In this document: piece by piece, positions 42,878 to 50,033 of the stretch
How positions within the stretch are numbered: position 1 is the stretch's first letter
How the letters are laid out: the number at the start of each line of letters is the position of its first letter
The notes under the pieces: generated by a model
The model's database searches: none
What the model saw: the letters and a program-made list of their open reading frames with translations, nothing else
What the model was told of the DNA's origin: nothing
Program-made: the position numbers and the translations under genes
Assembly (NCBI GenBank): GCA_029251085.1
Contig: JAQXDZ010000059.1
Span: forward strand, 1 to 64,000
Direction: 5' to 3'
DNA: 64,000 bases
DNA from: Mariniblastus sp.
GTDB lineage: Bacteria > Planctomycetota > Planctomycetia > Pirellulales > Pirellulaceae

Positions 42878-43840
42878 GTGGGAAATCGGAGGCTGAAGTT
42901 GTCGTTTGCGCTTTTGGGCACTCTGTTTTTTATGAGCATTGCTACGGGCACCTCCTACGCTCAATTGTTCGATAATTTTGAGTTTGATCTGTTTAAGCCG
43001 AAGCGTGGAGTTTTTTCGGCGAAGGCAAGATTACCGACGCAGACAGAGCTGTTGGATATGCAGAAGTCCCGAGCACAGTTGGTAAAACAACTGCAAGCAA
43101 GCGTTTCTGTGAAAATGACGGGCGCTCCCAAAATTAAAGGAACAATTCAGGTTGAATTTCCAGAACGCCTTCGTTTGAAAGCCGGGTTCTTGGGACTTTC
43201 TGAGCTAGGCGTTGATGTTGGATCAAACGATGAGCTTTTCTGGATATGGGTAAAAGCATCATCGAGTGAGCAGCCAGAGGTCATGTATTATGCGGAACAC
43301 GGCGATTACGATCGAAGCACCCTGCGTCTATCCATCCCATTGGATCCAAAGTGGTTACTAGACGGTCTAGGTTTGAGCCAATTTAGTGCACAAGATCGAC
43401 ACGTTGGTCCTTTTGCCAGACCAGATGGGAAGATTGAACTCATGACCGAAAAGCAAAGTCCTGCCGGGCTTCAGCGGGTGGTAACGTTATTCGATGCAAA
43501 ATCCCTCGTGATTGTGCAGCAGGCATTATACAACTCCGAGGATAAGCTGGTTGCTTACATGAATTCCTCTGACCATCAGGCGGTCAATACGAATGGACGG
43601 TCGATTGATGTACCGAAAAAAATAAAAATAGTTGTGGTCGAGGGAAATGGCGAAACGGCTGGAATGACGATCCAGCTTGGGCGAATTTCTTTGGATCCGC
43701 TGTACGGTGATCCTCAAAAAATGTGGAGTTTGCCCAGAGCTGACGGTGTGCCGAAGGTTAATCTAGCTTCGGAATTGTCGGTTCCCCCCACCGAGCTAAA
43801 TATTAAGGCTGGTAATTCTGGATGGAAGTTTCAGGACTAA
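42878..43840 (+). CDS. Exported LolA-like/DUF4292-like protein of unknown function
   Basis: About 320 residues. The GTG at 42878 gives a signal peptide NRRLKLSFALLGTLFFMS ending near SYAQ; a TTG at 42824 would put 18 odd residues before it. The mature protein starts with a helical segment (TELLDMQKSRAQLVKQLQAS) and continues as a half-barrel beta domain: VSVKMTGAPKIKGTIQVEFP, ERLRLKAGFLGLSELGVDVG, ELFWIWVKAS, RVVTLFDAKSLVIVQQALY. This resembles LolA/LppX-type lipid-binding proteins, which carry lipoproteins or lipids across the periplasm, but similarity is judged by pattern only. It follows the small unknown gene at 42262; both are conserved-looking. Confidence 0.6.
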   Translation: MGNRRLKLSFALLGTLFFMSIATGTSYAQLFDNFEFDLFKPKRGVFSAKARLPTQTELLDMQKSRAQLVKQLQASVSVKMTGAPKIKGTIQVEFPERLRLKAGFLGLSELGVDVGSNDELFWIWVKASSSEQPEVMYYAEHGDYDRSTLRLSIPLDPKWLLDGLGLSQFSAQDRHVGPFARPDGKIELMTEKQSPAGLQRVVTLFDAKSLVIVQQALYNSEDKLVAYMNSSDHQAVNTNGRSIDVPKKIKIVVVEGNGETAGMTIQLGRISLDPLYGDPQKMWSLPRADGVPKVNLASELSVPPTELNIKAGNSGWKFQD

Positions 43841-43910
43841 CCATTGGCTACTTCAGTGTCACGGAGTGCATCGATGGTGTCTCCGGTAAAGATTAACTAG
43901 GTTTCGTGTC

Positions 43911-43939
43911 TTGACACTGTTTTTGAAGAGAATTACGAT
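43911..43939 (+). promoter_or_regulatory. Promoter of the ferredoxin gene
   Basis: TTGACA (43911-43916, full consensus) and TACGAT (43934-43939, four of six) are 17 bp apart. The start codon is at 44082, giving a leader of roughly 135 bases. An inverted repeat overlaps the -10. Confidence 0.65.
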
Positions 43940-43950
43940 TTTTCGTAATT
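43931..43950. promoter_or_regulatory. Inverted repeat over the ferredoxin -10 box, candidate operator
   Basis: AATTACGATTTTTCGTAATT has perfect 8-bp arms (AATTACGA/TCGTAATT) around a 4-base spacer and covers the -10 element. A bound repressor would block the polymerase. A second repeat, GTTGG-TGTT-CCAAC (43951-43964), follows with no gap and may be an RNA hairpin at the start of the transcript. Confidence 0.5.
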
Positions 43951-44081
43951 GTTGGTGTTCCAACGTTTATTTTACCGATACCAAATGGCGGCTTGTGTTT
44001 ATTTTTTATTGATCGCCTAAACACCCATCCATTTTGAAAATTAGTCGGGTCACGACACGATCCGAAGACAGGAGTACTAAA

Positions 44082-44363
44082 ATGACACATGTTGTGGGAA
44101 AAGCTTGCGACGGTTGCCGTTACACCGATTGCGTTGTTGTCTGCCCGGTAGAGTGTTTCTACGAAGGTGAGACGATGCTGTACATTCATCCCGATGAGTG
44201 CATTGATTGCGAGGCCTGTGTGCCCGAGTGCCCTGTGGAAGCGATTTTCCACGAGGATGATGTTCCTGAAGATCAAAAAGAGTATGTCCAGATTAACGCC
44301 GACCAATCCGAGACGTGCGAAGTCATCACGGAGCGTAAAGAGCCGTTGAAAAAAGAGGACTAA
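44082..44363 (+). CDS. fdxA: 7Fe ferredoxin (3Fe-4S/4Fe-4S), FdxA type
   Basis: 93 residues from ATG 44082, preceded by a good GGAG site. The first cluster motif is CDGCRYTDCVVVCP and the second CIDCEACVPECP, the exact layout of FdxA-type ferredoxins that hold one [3Fe-4S] and one [4Fe-4S] cluster. FYEGETMLYIHPDECIDC is also typical. The acidic and charged tail (ERKEPLKKED) follows. It is a small soluble electron carrier; the partner is not in the window. It has its own promoter with an operator-like repeat and its own strong terminator, so it is a single-gene unit, presumably regulated. An extra upstream ATG (44034) is out of the family pattern. Confidence 0.95.
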   Translation: MTHVVGKACDGCRYTDCVVVCPVECFYEGETMLYIHPDECIDCEACVPECPVEAIFHEDDVPEDQKEYVQINADQSETCEVITERKEPLKKED

Positions 44364-44389
44364 CTTTCTGGTTCGCACCCCGAAACACG

Positions 44390-44422
44390 AAAAGCCGGCA
44401 CTGATTGTGACCGGCTTTTTTT
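44390..44422 (+). terminator. Strong intrinsic terminator of the ferredoxin gene
   Basis: AAAAGCCGG and CCGGCTTTT form a 9-bp stem with a 12-base loop, followed by further T (seven in total). It starts 27 bp after the ferredoxin stop. The leading A-run could let it act weakly on the minus strand as well. Confidence 0.9.
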
Positions 44423-44461
44423 GTGTGGTTTTGTTGGTTATCTAAAGTTGCTCCAAGGCCG

Positions 44462-44479
44462 AACCGGAAGCCTCCGGTT
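44462..44479. repeat. Inverted repeat at the 3' end of the cytochrome-fusion gene
   Basis: AACCGGA-AGCC-TCCGGTT, a perfect 7-bp stem with a tetraloop, lies 12 bp beyond the stop of the minus-strand gene at 44491. No T-run follows on the minus strand, so it may stabilise the mRNA 3' end rather than terminate. Confidence 0.4.
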
Positions 44480-44490
44480 TCGTGTATAGG

Positions 44491-46350
44491 TTAACGCCTT
44501 TTTGCAGGTTCCTTCTGGCCCAGAATCTCACTCGGAGTTTTTCCATAGGTCGCTTTAAACGCGCTATCAAACGAATTGTTTTTACTGATGGCCTTCATCA
44601 ACCGAGCGAATGAGCCAGAGTCCGATTTGAGTTTCTTCACAAACAAGTACCCCACCAGGGCTGCGCGATCTGAGGGCATTCGATTTTGGATGAAATCATC
44701 CCGTTTTACCATCTCGGCCATCGCTGCTTCCGCTCTCATATCGAGCGACTTCATATCGTCTTCTTTGGAGTATAGTTTCTTGGCGGTCCATAGTCCCAGG
44801 CCGTCTGCAAACCAGCGGGGCATGTCCAGAGCAAGATTCGCGACGTGCAGCGAAGCAATTTGATGGGCCAGTGCAACCTGAACGTCTTCGGCTGTTTGAT
44901 TTCGCGTCATTAAGACAGTGGCATAGGCATCAGTGATGTTGTATCCCCAGTGTCCAGCGACGTCCTTTGGGAAATCCCGTTTCTCAATCATCTTGCCGAA
45001 TTCGCTGAAGTCGTATCGTTTATCGAAAACAAATACCGACGCGTTTCCTTTGACCAAGGGGTCTTTGGAGTTCGCGCGAAGAGCGCTGGCAATTTTGGGT
45101 GCCATTTTTTCACAGAGTTGCGAAACGTCAGTCAAGCGGCTTTCATTGGTTGAACCAGTGACAAGAAAGTTGTCACTCGGTAGAACTTTGCTTTGAACGC
45201 TATCCATGACGAGTTTCCAAGTGCGAGTCGCGAGATCGCCGCGGTCGGCAAGTAGTTCTTCGTGGGTTTGTGATGCCGCCTTTGAGCGAGCGGCGACTAA
45301 GGATGTGACCATTCGGCTGTCTCCACCGTCAAAAGCCGCCCCTTCATCGATCCACTTGGCAATGGTGTCGATCAGTTTGTCATCAAGTTTCCCGGAAGGT
45401 GGCATGATCTCCACCCCGTCACCTCGCAGGCGTTTGATGATCTGGCTTTCACCTGACTTCTTAGCTTCAATCGGTGTACCACCGTCACCGCCGCGAAGAA
45501 CGTCCCGGAAGCTTGCCATGCTGAAGTTCCCTCGAGGACGGTCGGTGATGTGACACCGTGCACAATTCTCAAGTAGGATCGGGGCGACATGCAGTCCAAA
45601 GGAAACGGTTTCCTTGCCAGTGGGAAGGTTGACCGTTGCATTTCGTCTTGGTTGGGCAGGTGGCGGTGTATTCGAAAATTCGTTGAGGCTTTTTTTCGTG
45701 TCATCGCCGTCGAACTTCGCACCCTGTTTCATCCAGTCTCGCAATAACTTCAATTCTTCGGGCGTCACTTTCGCTCCACCTTTAGGCATTTCCCCGCTCT
45801 CAATGACCTGAATTAAACGAGCGTCGTTGGGCAGTCCATAGGCGAGCATGGTACTGGCATCGAGTGCGGCGAATGTCGCCGCACTAAAATCACCGCGGTT
45901 CTGGTTAACGTGGCAGTTTCCGCATTTTGCAACGATGATCGGTGCGATCGATTTTACAAAACTCACCGCGGCAGCATCGCCATTGCTCGGTTGTGGTAAG
46001 GGTTGCATGGCAGATAACTTTTGCCCAGCATCACTCAGTAGCTTGTGTGCTTTTTCTAGTCGCTTAAATTCAGGTTTCAGTAATTCGAGAACTTCCGGAG
46101 AAGCATTCGCCGAAACGGCCGCCAATTGTGCGATCGCTTGATTGATGTACTGTCCACTGGCGTCAAACTTGTTCGCTTTAAATTGCTTGCCAGCTCGATC
46201 AATGTTGGTTTTGATTTGCTTGACTGCCTGCTTCTGCTTAGGAGTCGGTGCTTGCCCAAATGAGTTGGTTGTAAAAACTAGCGCCAACACAGCAAGGGTG
46301 AGTCGGGCAATCAAAGTTGCTTTTGTTGAACTATGGCTAAGTATCATCAT
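44491..46350 (-). CDS. Planctomycete-type cytochrome c with two heme domains and a protease-like C-terminus
   Basis: 619 residues from ATG 46350, with a signal peptide ending near NSFGQAP. A helical region (about 30-110) is followed by two PSCyt1-type cytochrome domains, each with one c-heme site: CGNCH (about residue 140) and CARCH (about 270), and the shared tails MPKGGAKVTPEELKLLRDWM and MPPSGKLDDKLIDTIAKWI whose Met is a likely axial ligand. The C-terminal about 250 residues resemble a gluzincin (peptidase MA-like) domain: VALAHQIASLHVANLALDMPRWFADGLGLW aligns with the HExxH...EG zone, but the reading HQIASLH breaks HExxH, so it is probably not an active zinc protease. Preceded on the same strand, 190 bp away, by a kinase gene. 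The role in periplasmic electron transfer is inferred. Confidence 0.85.
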   Translation of the reverse strand: MMILSHSSTKATLIARLTLAVLALVFTTNSFGQAPTPKQKQAVKQIKTNIDRAGKQFKANKFDASGQYINQAIAQLAAVSANASPEVLELLKPEFKRLEKAHKLLSDAGQKLSAMQPLPQPSNGDAAAVSFVKSIAPIIVAKCGNCHVNQNRGDFSAATFAALDASTMLAYGLPNDARLIQVIESGEMPKGGAKVTPEELKLLRDWMKQGAKFDGDDTKKSLNEFSNTPPPAQPRRNATVNLPTGKETVSFGLHVAPILLENCARCHITDRPRGNFSMASFRDVLRGGDGGTPIEAKKSGESQIIKRLRGDGVEIMPPSGKLDDKLIDTIAKWIDEGAAFDGGDSRMVTSLVAARSKAASQTHEELLADRGDLATRTWKLVMDSVQSKVLPSDNFLVTGSTNESRLTDVSQLCEKMAPKIASALRANSKDPLVKGNASVFVFDKRYDFSEFGKMIEKRDFPKDVAGHWGYNITDAYATVLMTRNQTAEDVQVALAHQIASLHVANLALDMPRWFADGLGLWTAKKLYSKEDDMKSLDMRAEAAMAEMVKRDDFIQNRMPSDRAALVGYLFVKKLKSDSGSFARLMKAISKNNSFDSAFKATYGKTPSEILGQKEPAKRR

Positions 46351-46540
46351 TTGCTTGTCTCGGATGTTGTGTTGGTCTGTTGTTGGTTTTACGAAAATTT
46401 TGGCGGAAGTTTTTGGCAGTGTTTTTTGGCAGAATTTAAAGGTGGCACGCAGGAGGAGATTCACGTATCGCTAATTGTAGTTTTCAAGGCAGTGTTAGGT
46501 CTCATCAAAGCGTCAGTTTGGCGCTGTCTTTAAGTTGTCT

Positions 46541-47908
46541 TTAAGCGAGGAATGTTACTAATGTTAGCACCGCAATAAGAATAAGGAACATTGCTGCGAT
46601 GGCTGCGGGTACCAACCACTTCGGGGGCGGTCTTCTTCTTTTGCGGGGTACCGGTGGTGTGATTCTTTGTTTTTTTTGCGAGTCGCTTGCGTCGTTGACG
46701 GATTTAAAAGCACTGGTTGGTTCTTCGAAAGCATGTTCGATGGTGCTTTCCTCGATTGGCTCGACCTCTTTGAGGGGGGCGAGCGTCGTGGCGTCGTTCA
46801 TCGTTGAAGTTGTTGTCGAGGGGGTTTTTTCGATTAACGAGTCCTCAGGGGCAAAAGTTGCGATATTCTCAAGCTCACCTGACTCTACGAGGGCCAATAA
46901 CTCGGTTTTCACCTCGTTGCACGTTTGATAACGGTCGACGGGATCTTTTGCCATCATTTTTTCGCAAATTTTAACGAGCGATTCTGGACACTCGGGGCGG
47001 CTTTCGTAAATACTCTTGGGAGCGAGCGATTGATGCATCGCAATCCGTTGAGCTAAACTGCCTTTTGGAAAGGGGGGGTGGCCGGTCAAGAAAAAATAGA
47101 GTGTGCATCCCAAACTATAAATGTCGGCTCTCGAATCGACGTCATGACTATTGACTGCTTGCTCAGGGGATAAGTAGTCAGCGGTTCCCATTACTTTTTC
47201 ATTATGAAGAACGGTCAGTGATTGGGAGTCGTTCTGGTTGACTAACGCGAGGCCAAGATCAAGGATTTTGACCAACCCCTGATCTGTCTTGAAAAGATTC
47301 GCCGGCTTTATGTCGCGATGAACGAGGTCTTGCTGGTGAGCATGGATCAGTCCCTCCGCAGCTTGGGCAGTGAATTTTGCTGCTGAGTTAAAATCAAATG
47401 GTCCGTTCTTTTTCCCCAATTCATAGAGGTCGGTTCCATCGACATACTCCATCACCATGTAGTGCGTATCGCCTTCGTTGCAGATGTCGTAGATTCGAAT
47501 GACGTTGGGATGATTTAAACTGGCAGCGACGCGAGCCTCAAGATAGAACCGGTCGAGATAGCTTTTGTCTGCGACTTTTTTTCGCGGCAAAACTTTGATA
47601 GCTCGTAATTGATCGGAAATTTTATGCTGAGCTAAGTAGACACTACTCATTCCTCCGGAACCGAGGTGCCCTAGCAGTTTGTATTTGCCTAGGAAAAAAC
47701 CCTTGTATTTGCCAGCCAAAAGTTTGTCGATGTGCCACTGAGTGATCAAACCAGACTCTAAGAGGTGTCCGGCCAAATCTTTTAAATTGATTGTTTTGCC
47801 GTCTGCCTTAGTGGATAATTTGGCTAAGGAGGATTTGAGTCGCTCTTCAGCGACAATGCCGCTGCGCTCTAGCAGTTTTAAGAAGCTTTTGGCGCTGGGT
47901 TCCGACAT
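46541..47908 (-). CDS. Tail-anchored serine/threonine protein kinase
   Basis: 455 residues from ATG 47908 (MSEPSAKSFLKLLERSG). About 70 residues of helical N-terminus (LLESGLITQWHIDKLLAG, a common planctomycete kinase prefix) precede the kinase domain (about 72-335): GSGGMSSVY, RAIKVLP Lys, LVHRDIKPANLF, KILDLGLA (DLG instead of DFG), GTADYLSPEQ and SRADIYSLG. The key Asp is kept, so activity is plausible. A linker rich in Thr, Ser and Glu (STTTSTMNDATTLAPL) and a basic Pro stretch lead to a transmembrane helix at the extreme C-terminus (VPAAIAAMFLILIAVLTLV), leaving almost nothing outside the cell. It therefore lacks an external sensor, unlike the kinase at 33582. Same strand as the cytochrome fusion gene downstream. 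Confidence 0.9.
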   Translation of the reverse strand: MSEPSAKSFLKLLERSGIVAEERLKSSLAKLSTKADGKTINLKDLAGHLLESGLITQWHIDKLLAGKYKGFFLGKYKLLGHLGSGGMSSVYLAQHKISDQLRAIKVLPRKKVADKSYLDRFYLEARVAASLNHPNVIRIYDICNEGDTHYMVMEYVDGTDLYELGKKNGPFDFNSAAKFTAQAAEGLIHAHQQDLVHRDIKPANLFKTDQGLVKILDLGLALVNQNDSQSLTVLHNEKVMGTADYLSPEQAVNSHDVDSRADIYSLGCTLYFFLTGHPPFPKGSLAQRIAMHQSLAPKSIYESRPECPESLVKICEKMMAKDPVDRYQTCNEVKTELLALVESGELENIATFAPEDSLIEKTPSTTTSTMNDATTLAPLKEVEPIEESTIEHAFEEPTSAFKSVNDASDSQKKQRITPPVPRKRRRPPPKWLVPAAIAAMFLILIAVLTLVTFLA

Positions 47909-48123
47909 AAATGAAGTGCCTTGGAATATTCCTTTTATGGCAACCGGGAACAATCCTGTCCGGTTGGTTGATTCTGGGGTAATTGATACCCTTATTCTAC
48001 TACTTAATTAGAAGAAGAAGGATTTTCATAAACAGGAGTCCCGAATCATGTTGTCTGTAAAATGGGTCAAGAACCGTCTGGTTCAATTATAACAAAAATC
48101 CGGCTTTCTCACTGTGAGCCTCA

Positions 48124-48843
48124 ATGTCGAAAAAAGCACAAAATCAGTTGGGGCTCTTTGCCAAATTTTGGCAGCCTGGAAGGGTTAAAACAAGGCTTGC
48201 CGCAAGTATTGGGGACGAAAAAGCCTGTGACCTGTATTTTGCATTCCTGAATCATCTGGTCAAGAAATTACAGGCGGTTGGCACCGATCGTCGTCTTGTT
48301 TATTCCCCACGAGAGCGAGTGACTGATTTTCAAGAAATTAGCCCTGATTCGTGGGGGCTTTACCCCCAATCAACAGGTTGTCTTGGAACCCGAATGCACT
48401 CGTTTTTTTTTGATCAATTGGAATCAATGCGACCAGTAGACACCGCAGTTCGTAAAGTTGTAATCATTGGAGCAGACTGCCCGCAAATCAAATCCGCGAC
48501 GGTGGAGCGGGCTTTTGCCGAGTTGGACCAAACGCCCGTGGTTATTGGTCCGAGTGTGGATGGTGGGTATTACCTGTTGGGAATGCGTGAATCGTGTTTT
48601 GATATTTTCCAAGATATAGAATGGAGCACGTCGGCCGTACTGGCTTCCACGGTTGAACACCTGAACCGACAGGGAATTGAGTTTGCGATGCTGGAACCTC
48701 TGGAAGACGTCGATGAGCTCGATAGCTTGTTGGCACTCGAAAAAAAATTGACGAGAGAGATGCAAGAGAGAGTATCATTGCCGGATGAGCAGGAAATGAA
48801 TTTACTTCAAGAGATTCGTTTCGCACTTGGCAGAAGTGGATAA
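48124..48843 (+). CDS. DUF2064/TIGR04282-type nucleotide-diphospho-sugar transferase-like protein
   Basis: 239 residues. Motifs of the family are visible: LFAKFWQPGRVKTRLAASIG at the start, KVVIIGADCPQI in the middle with the metal-type Asp, GPSVDGGYYLLGM, and VDELDSLLALE near the end. The fold is GT-A/MobA-like. Some members are linked to arsenosugar synthesis, but in planctomycetes the role is open. It ends 5 bp before the ThiO-like gene, so the two are co-transcribed. Start ATG 48124; the divergent kinase gene lies upstream. Confidence 0.85.
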   Translation: MSKKAQNQLGLFAKFWQPGRVKTRLAASIGDEKACDLYFAFLNHLVKKLQAVGTDRRLVYSPRERVTDFQEISPDSWGLYPQSTGCLGTRMHSFFFDQLESMRPVDTAVRKVVIIGADCPQIKSATVERAFAELDQTPVVIGPSVDGGYYLLGMRESCFDIFQDIEWSTSAVLASTVEHLNRQGIEFAMLEPLEDVDELDSLLALEKKLTREMQERVSLPDEQEMNLLQEIRFALGRSG

Positions 48844-48848
48844 AGAAA

Positions 48849-50033
48849 ATGGAAAACCAAAAAACCAAGCGAACGGTTATTGTCGGTGGAGGCATCATTG
48901 GTCTTTCACTGGCCTACGAGTTGGCAAAACGTAAGTATGATGTCGTATTACTCGAGCAAGAAGGTTTTGGTGAAAAAGCATCTTGGGCTGGTGCTGGAAT
49001 TTTACCACCGACCTGTCGGACAACGGCGATTCACCCAATGGAAGTTCTCGAAGCCATCAGTAGCGAGCTCCATGAAATTTGGGCGGACGAGCTACAGCAT
49101 TTGACAGGAATCGATAACGGTTTTCGGAAATGCGGGGGGCTCTATATTGCGAGGAGTGCTGGTGAAGTGGCGGCGCTGATGGGAATGCAATTTGAGTGGG
49201 AGAGTCGCGATATTCCCTTTCAGGAGCTCAACGCTGAAGACGCCAAGCAACGATTGGCTTTTCTAAATTCTGATGGAAATGGGATAAACGACGGGATTGT
49301 GTCAGTTCCCTCTAAGGCTCTTTGGGTTCCCGGCGAATCTCAATTCTCCAACCCAACCCATATCGCTGCGTTGGTAAGTGCTTGTCAAAGTTTGGGTGTG
49401 ACATTGCATGAGCATGCCGGGCAGTGTCAGGTGCAAGTTTGCGATGAAAGCGTGGCAGGGATCAGCGTTGGAAAAGAGAAGATTGTTGGCGATCAGTATT
49501 TTTTTACGGCGGGCCCATGGACAGAGCAACTAATTAAACCGCTTGGAGTCGTGCTGCCAATGCAACCGGTTCGGGGGCAGATCGCGTTATATAAAATTGA
49601 TGAACTATCGTCTGGAATTGGGGCGCCTGTAATCAATGACGGCACCCGCTATCTCGTCCCGCGGACTGATGGACATGTCCTGGCTGGGGCTACCATCGAA
49701 GAAGTGGGGTTCGACTGTTCAACGACTGCTTCGGAAGTGGAAGAGTTAAGAGGCTGGGCCGAGAGTCTTGGTGCAAATCTAAACGATGCCACTTTTGTTC
49801 GATCATGGGCTGGTCTTCGCCCGGCAACCTACGATGGTTTTCCCTATCTAGGTGAGCTTGGTCACTCGGGAAATGCATTTGTAGCGACGGGGCATTTTAA
49901 AGGCGGGCTGCATTTATCGACTGGCACCGCAGTAGTTTTAGCTGATTTGGCTGACGGTAAGGAACTGCCTGTCGACCTGCGACCTTTCTCTCCTGCCCGC
50001 GTCACATGTCACCAGGCCAGTGAGATTAAGTAA
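48849..50033 (+). CDS. thiO: FAD-dependent glycine/D-amino acid oxidase (ThiO-like)
   Basis: 394 residues. The dinucleotide fold TVIVGGGIIGLSLAYELAKR opens the protein, followed by VVLLEQEGFGEKASWAGAGIL, PVRGQIALY, TRYLVPRTDGHVLAGATIEEVGFD and the C-terminal RSWAGLRPATYDGFPYLGE, GHFKGGLHLSTGTA. This is the pattern of ThiO, which oxidises glycine to iminoglycine for thiazole synthesis in thiamine biosynthesis. No thiS, thiG or other thi gene is nearby, so a general amino acid oxidase remains possible. It overlaps the convergent glycosyltransferase gene by 25 bp at its 3' end. Confidence 0.85.
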   Translation: MENQKTKRTVIVGGGIIGLSLAYELAKRKYDVVLLEQEGFGEKASWAGAGILPPTCRTTAIHPMEVLEAISSELHEIWADELQHLTGIDNGFRKCGGLYIARSAGEVAALMGMQFEWESRDIPFQELNAEDAKQRLAFLNSDGNGINDGIVSVPSKALWVPGESQFSNPTHIAALVSACQSLGVTLHEHAGQCQVQVCDESVAGISVGKEKIVGDQYFFTAGPWTEQLIKPLGVVLPMQPVRGQIALYKIDELSSGIGAPVINDGTRYLVPRTDGHVLAGATIEEVGFDCSTTASEVEELRGWAESLGANLNDATFVRSWAGLRPATYDGFPYLGELGHSGNAFVATGHFKGGLHLSTGTAVVLADLADGKELPVDLRPFSPARVTCHQASEIK

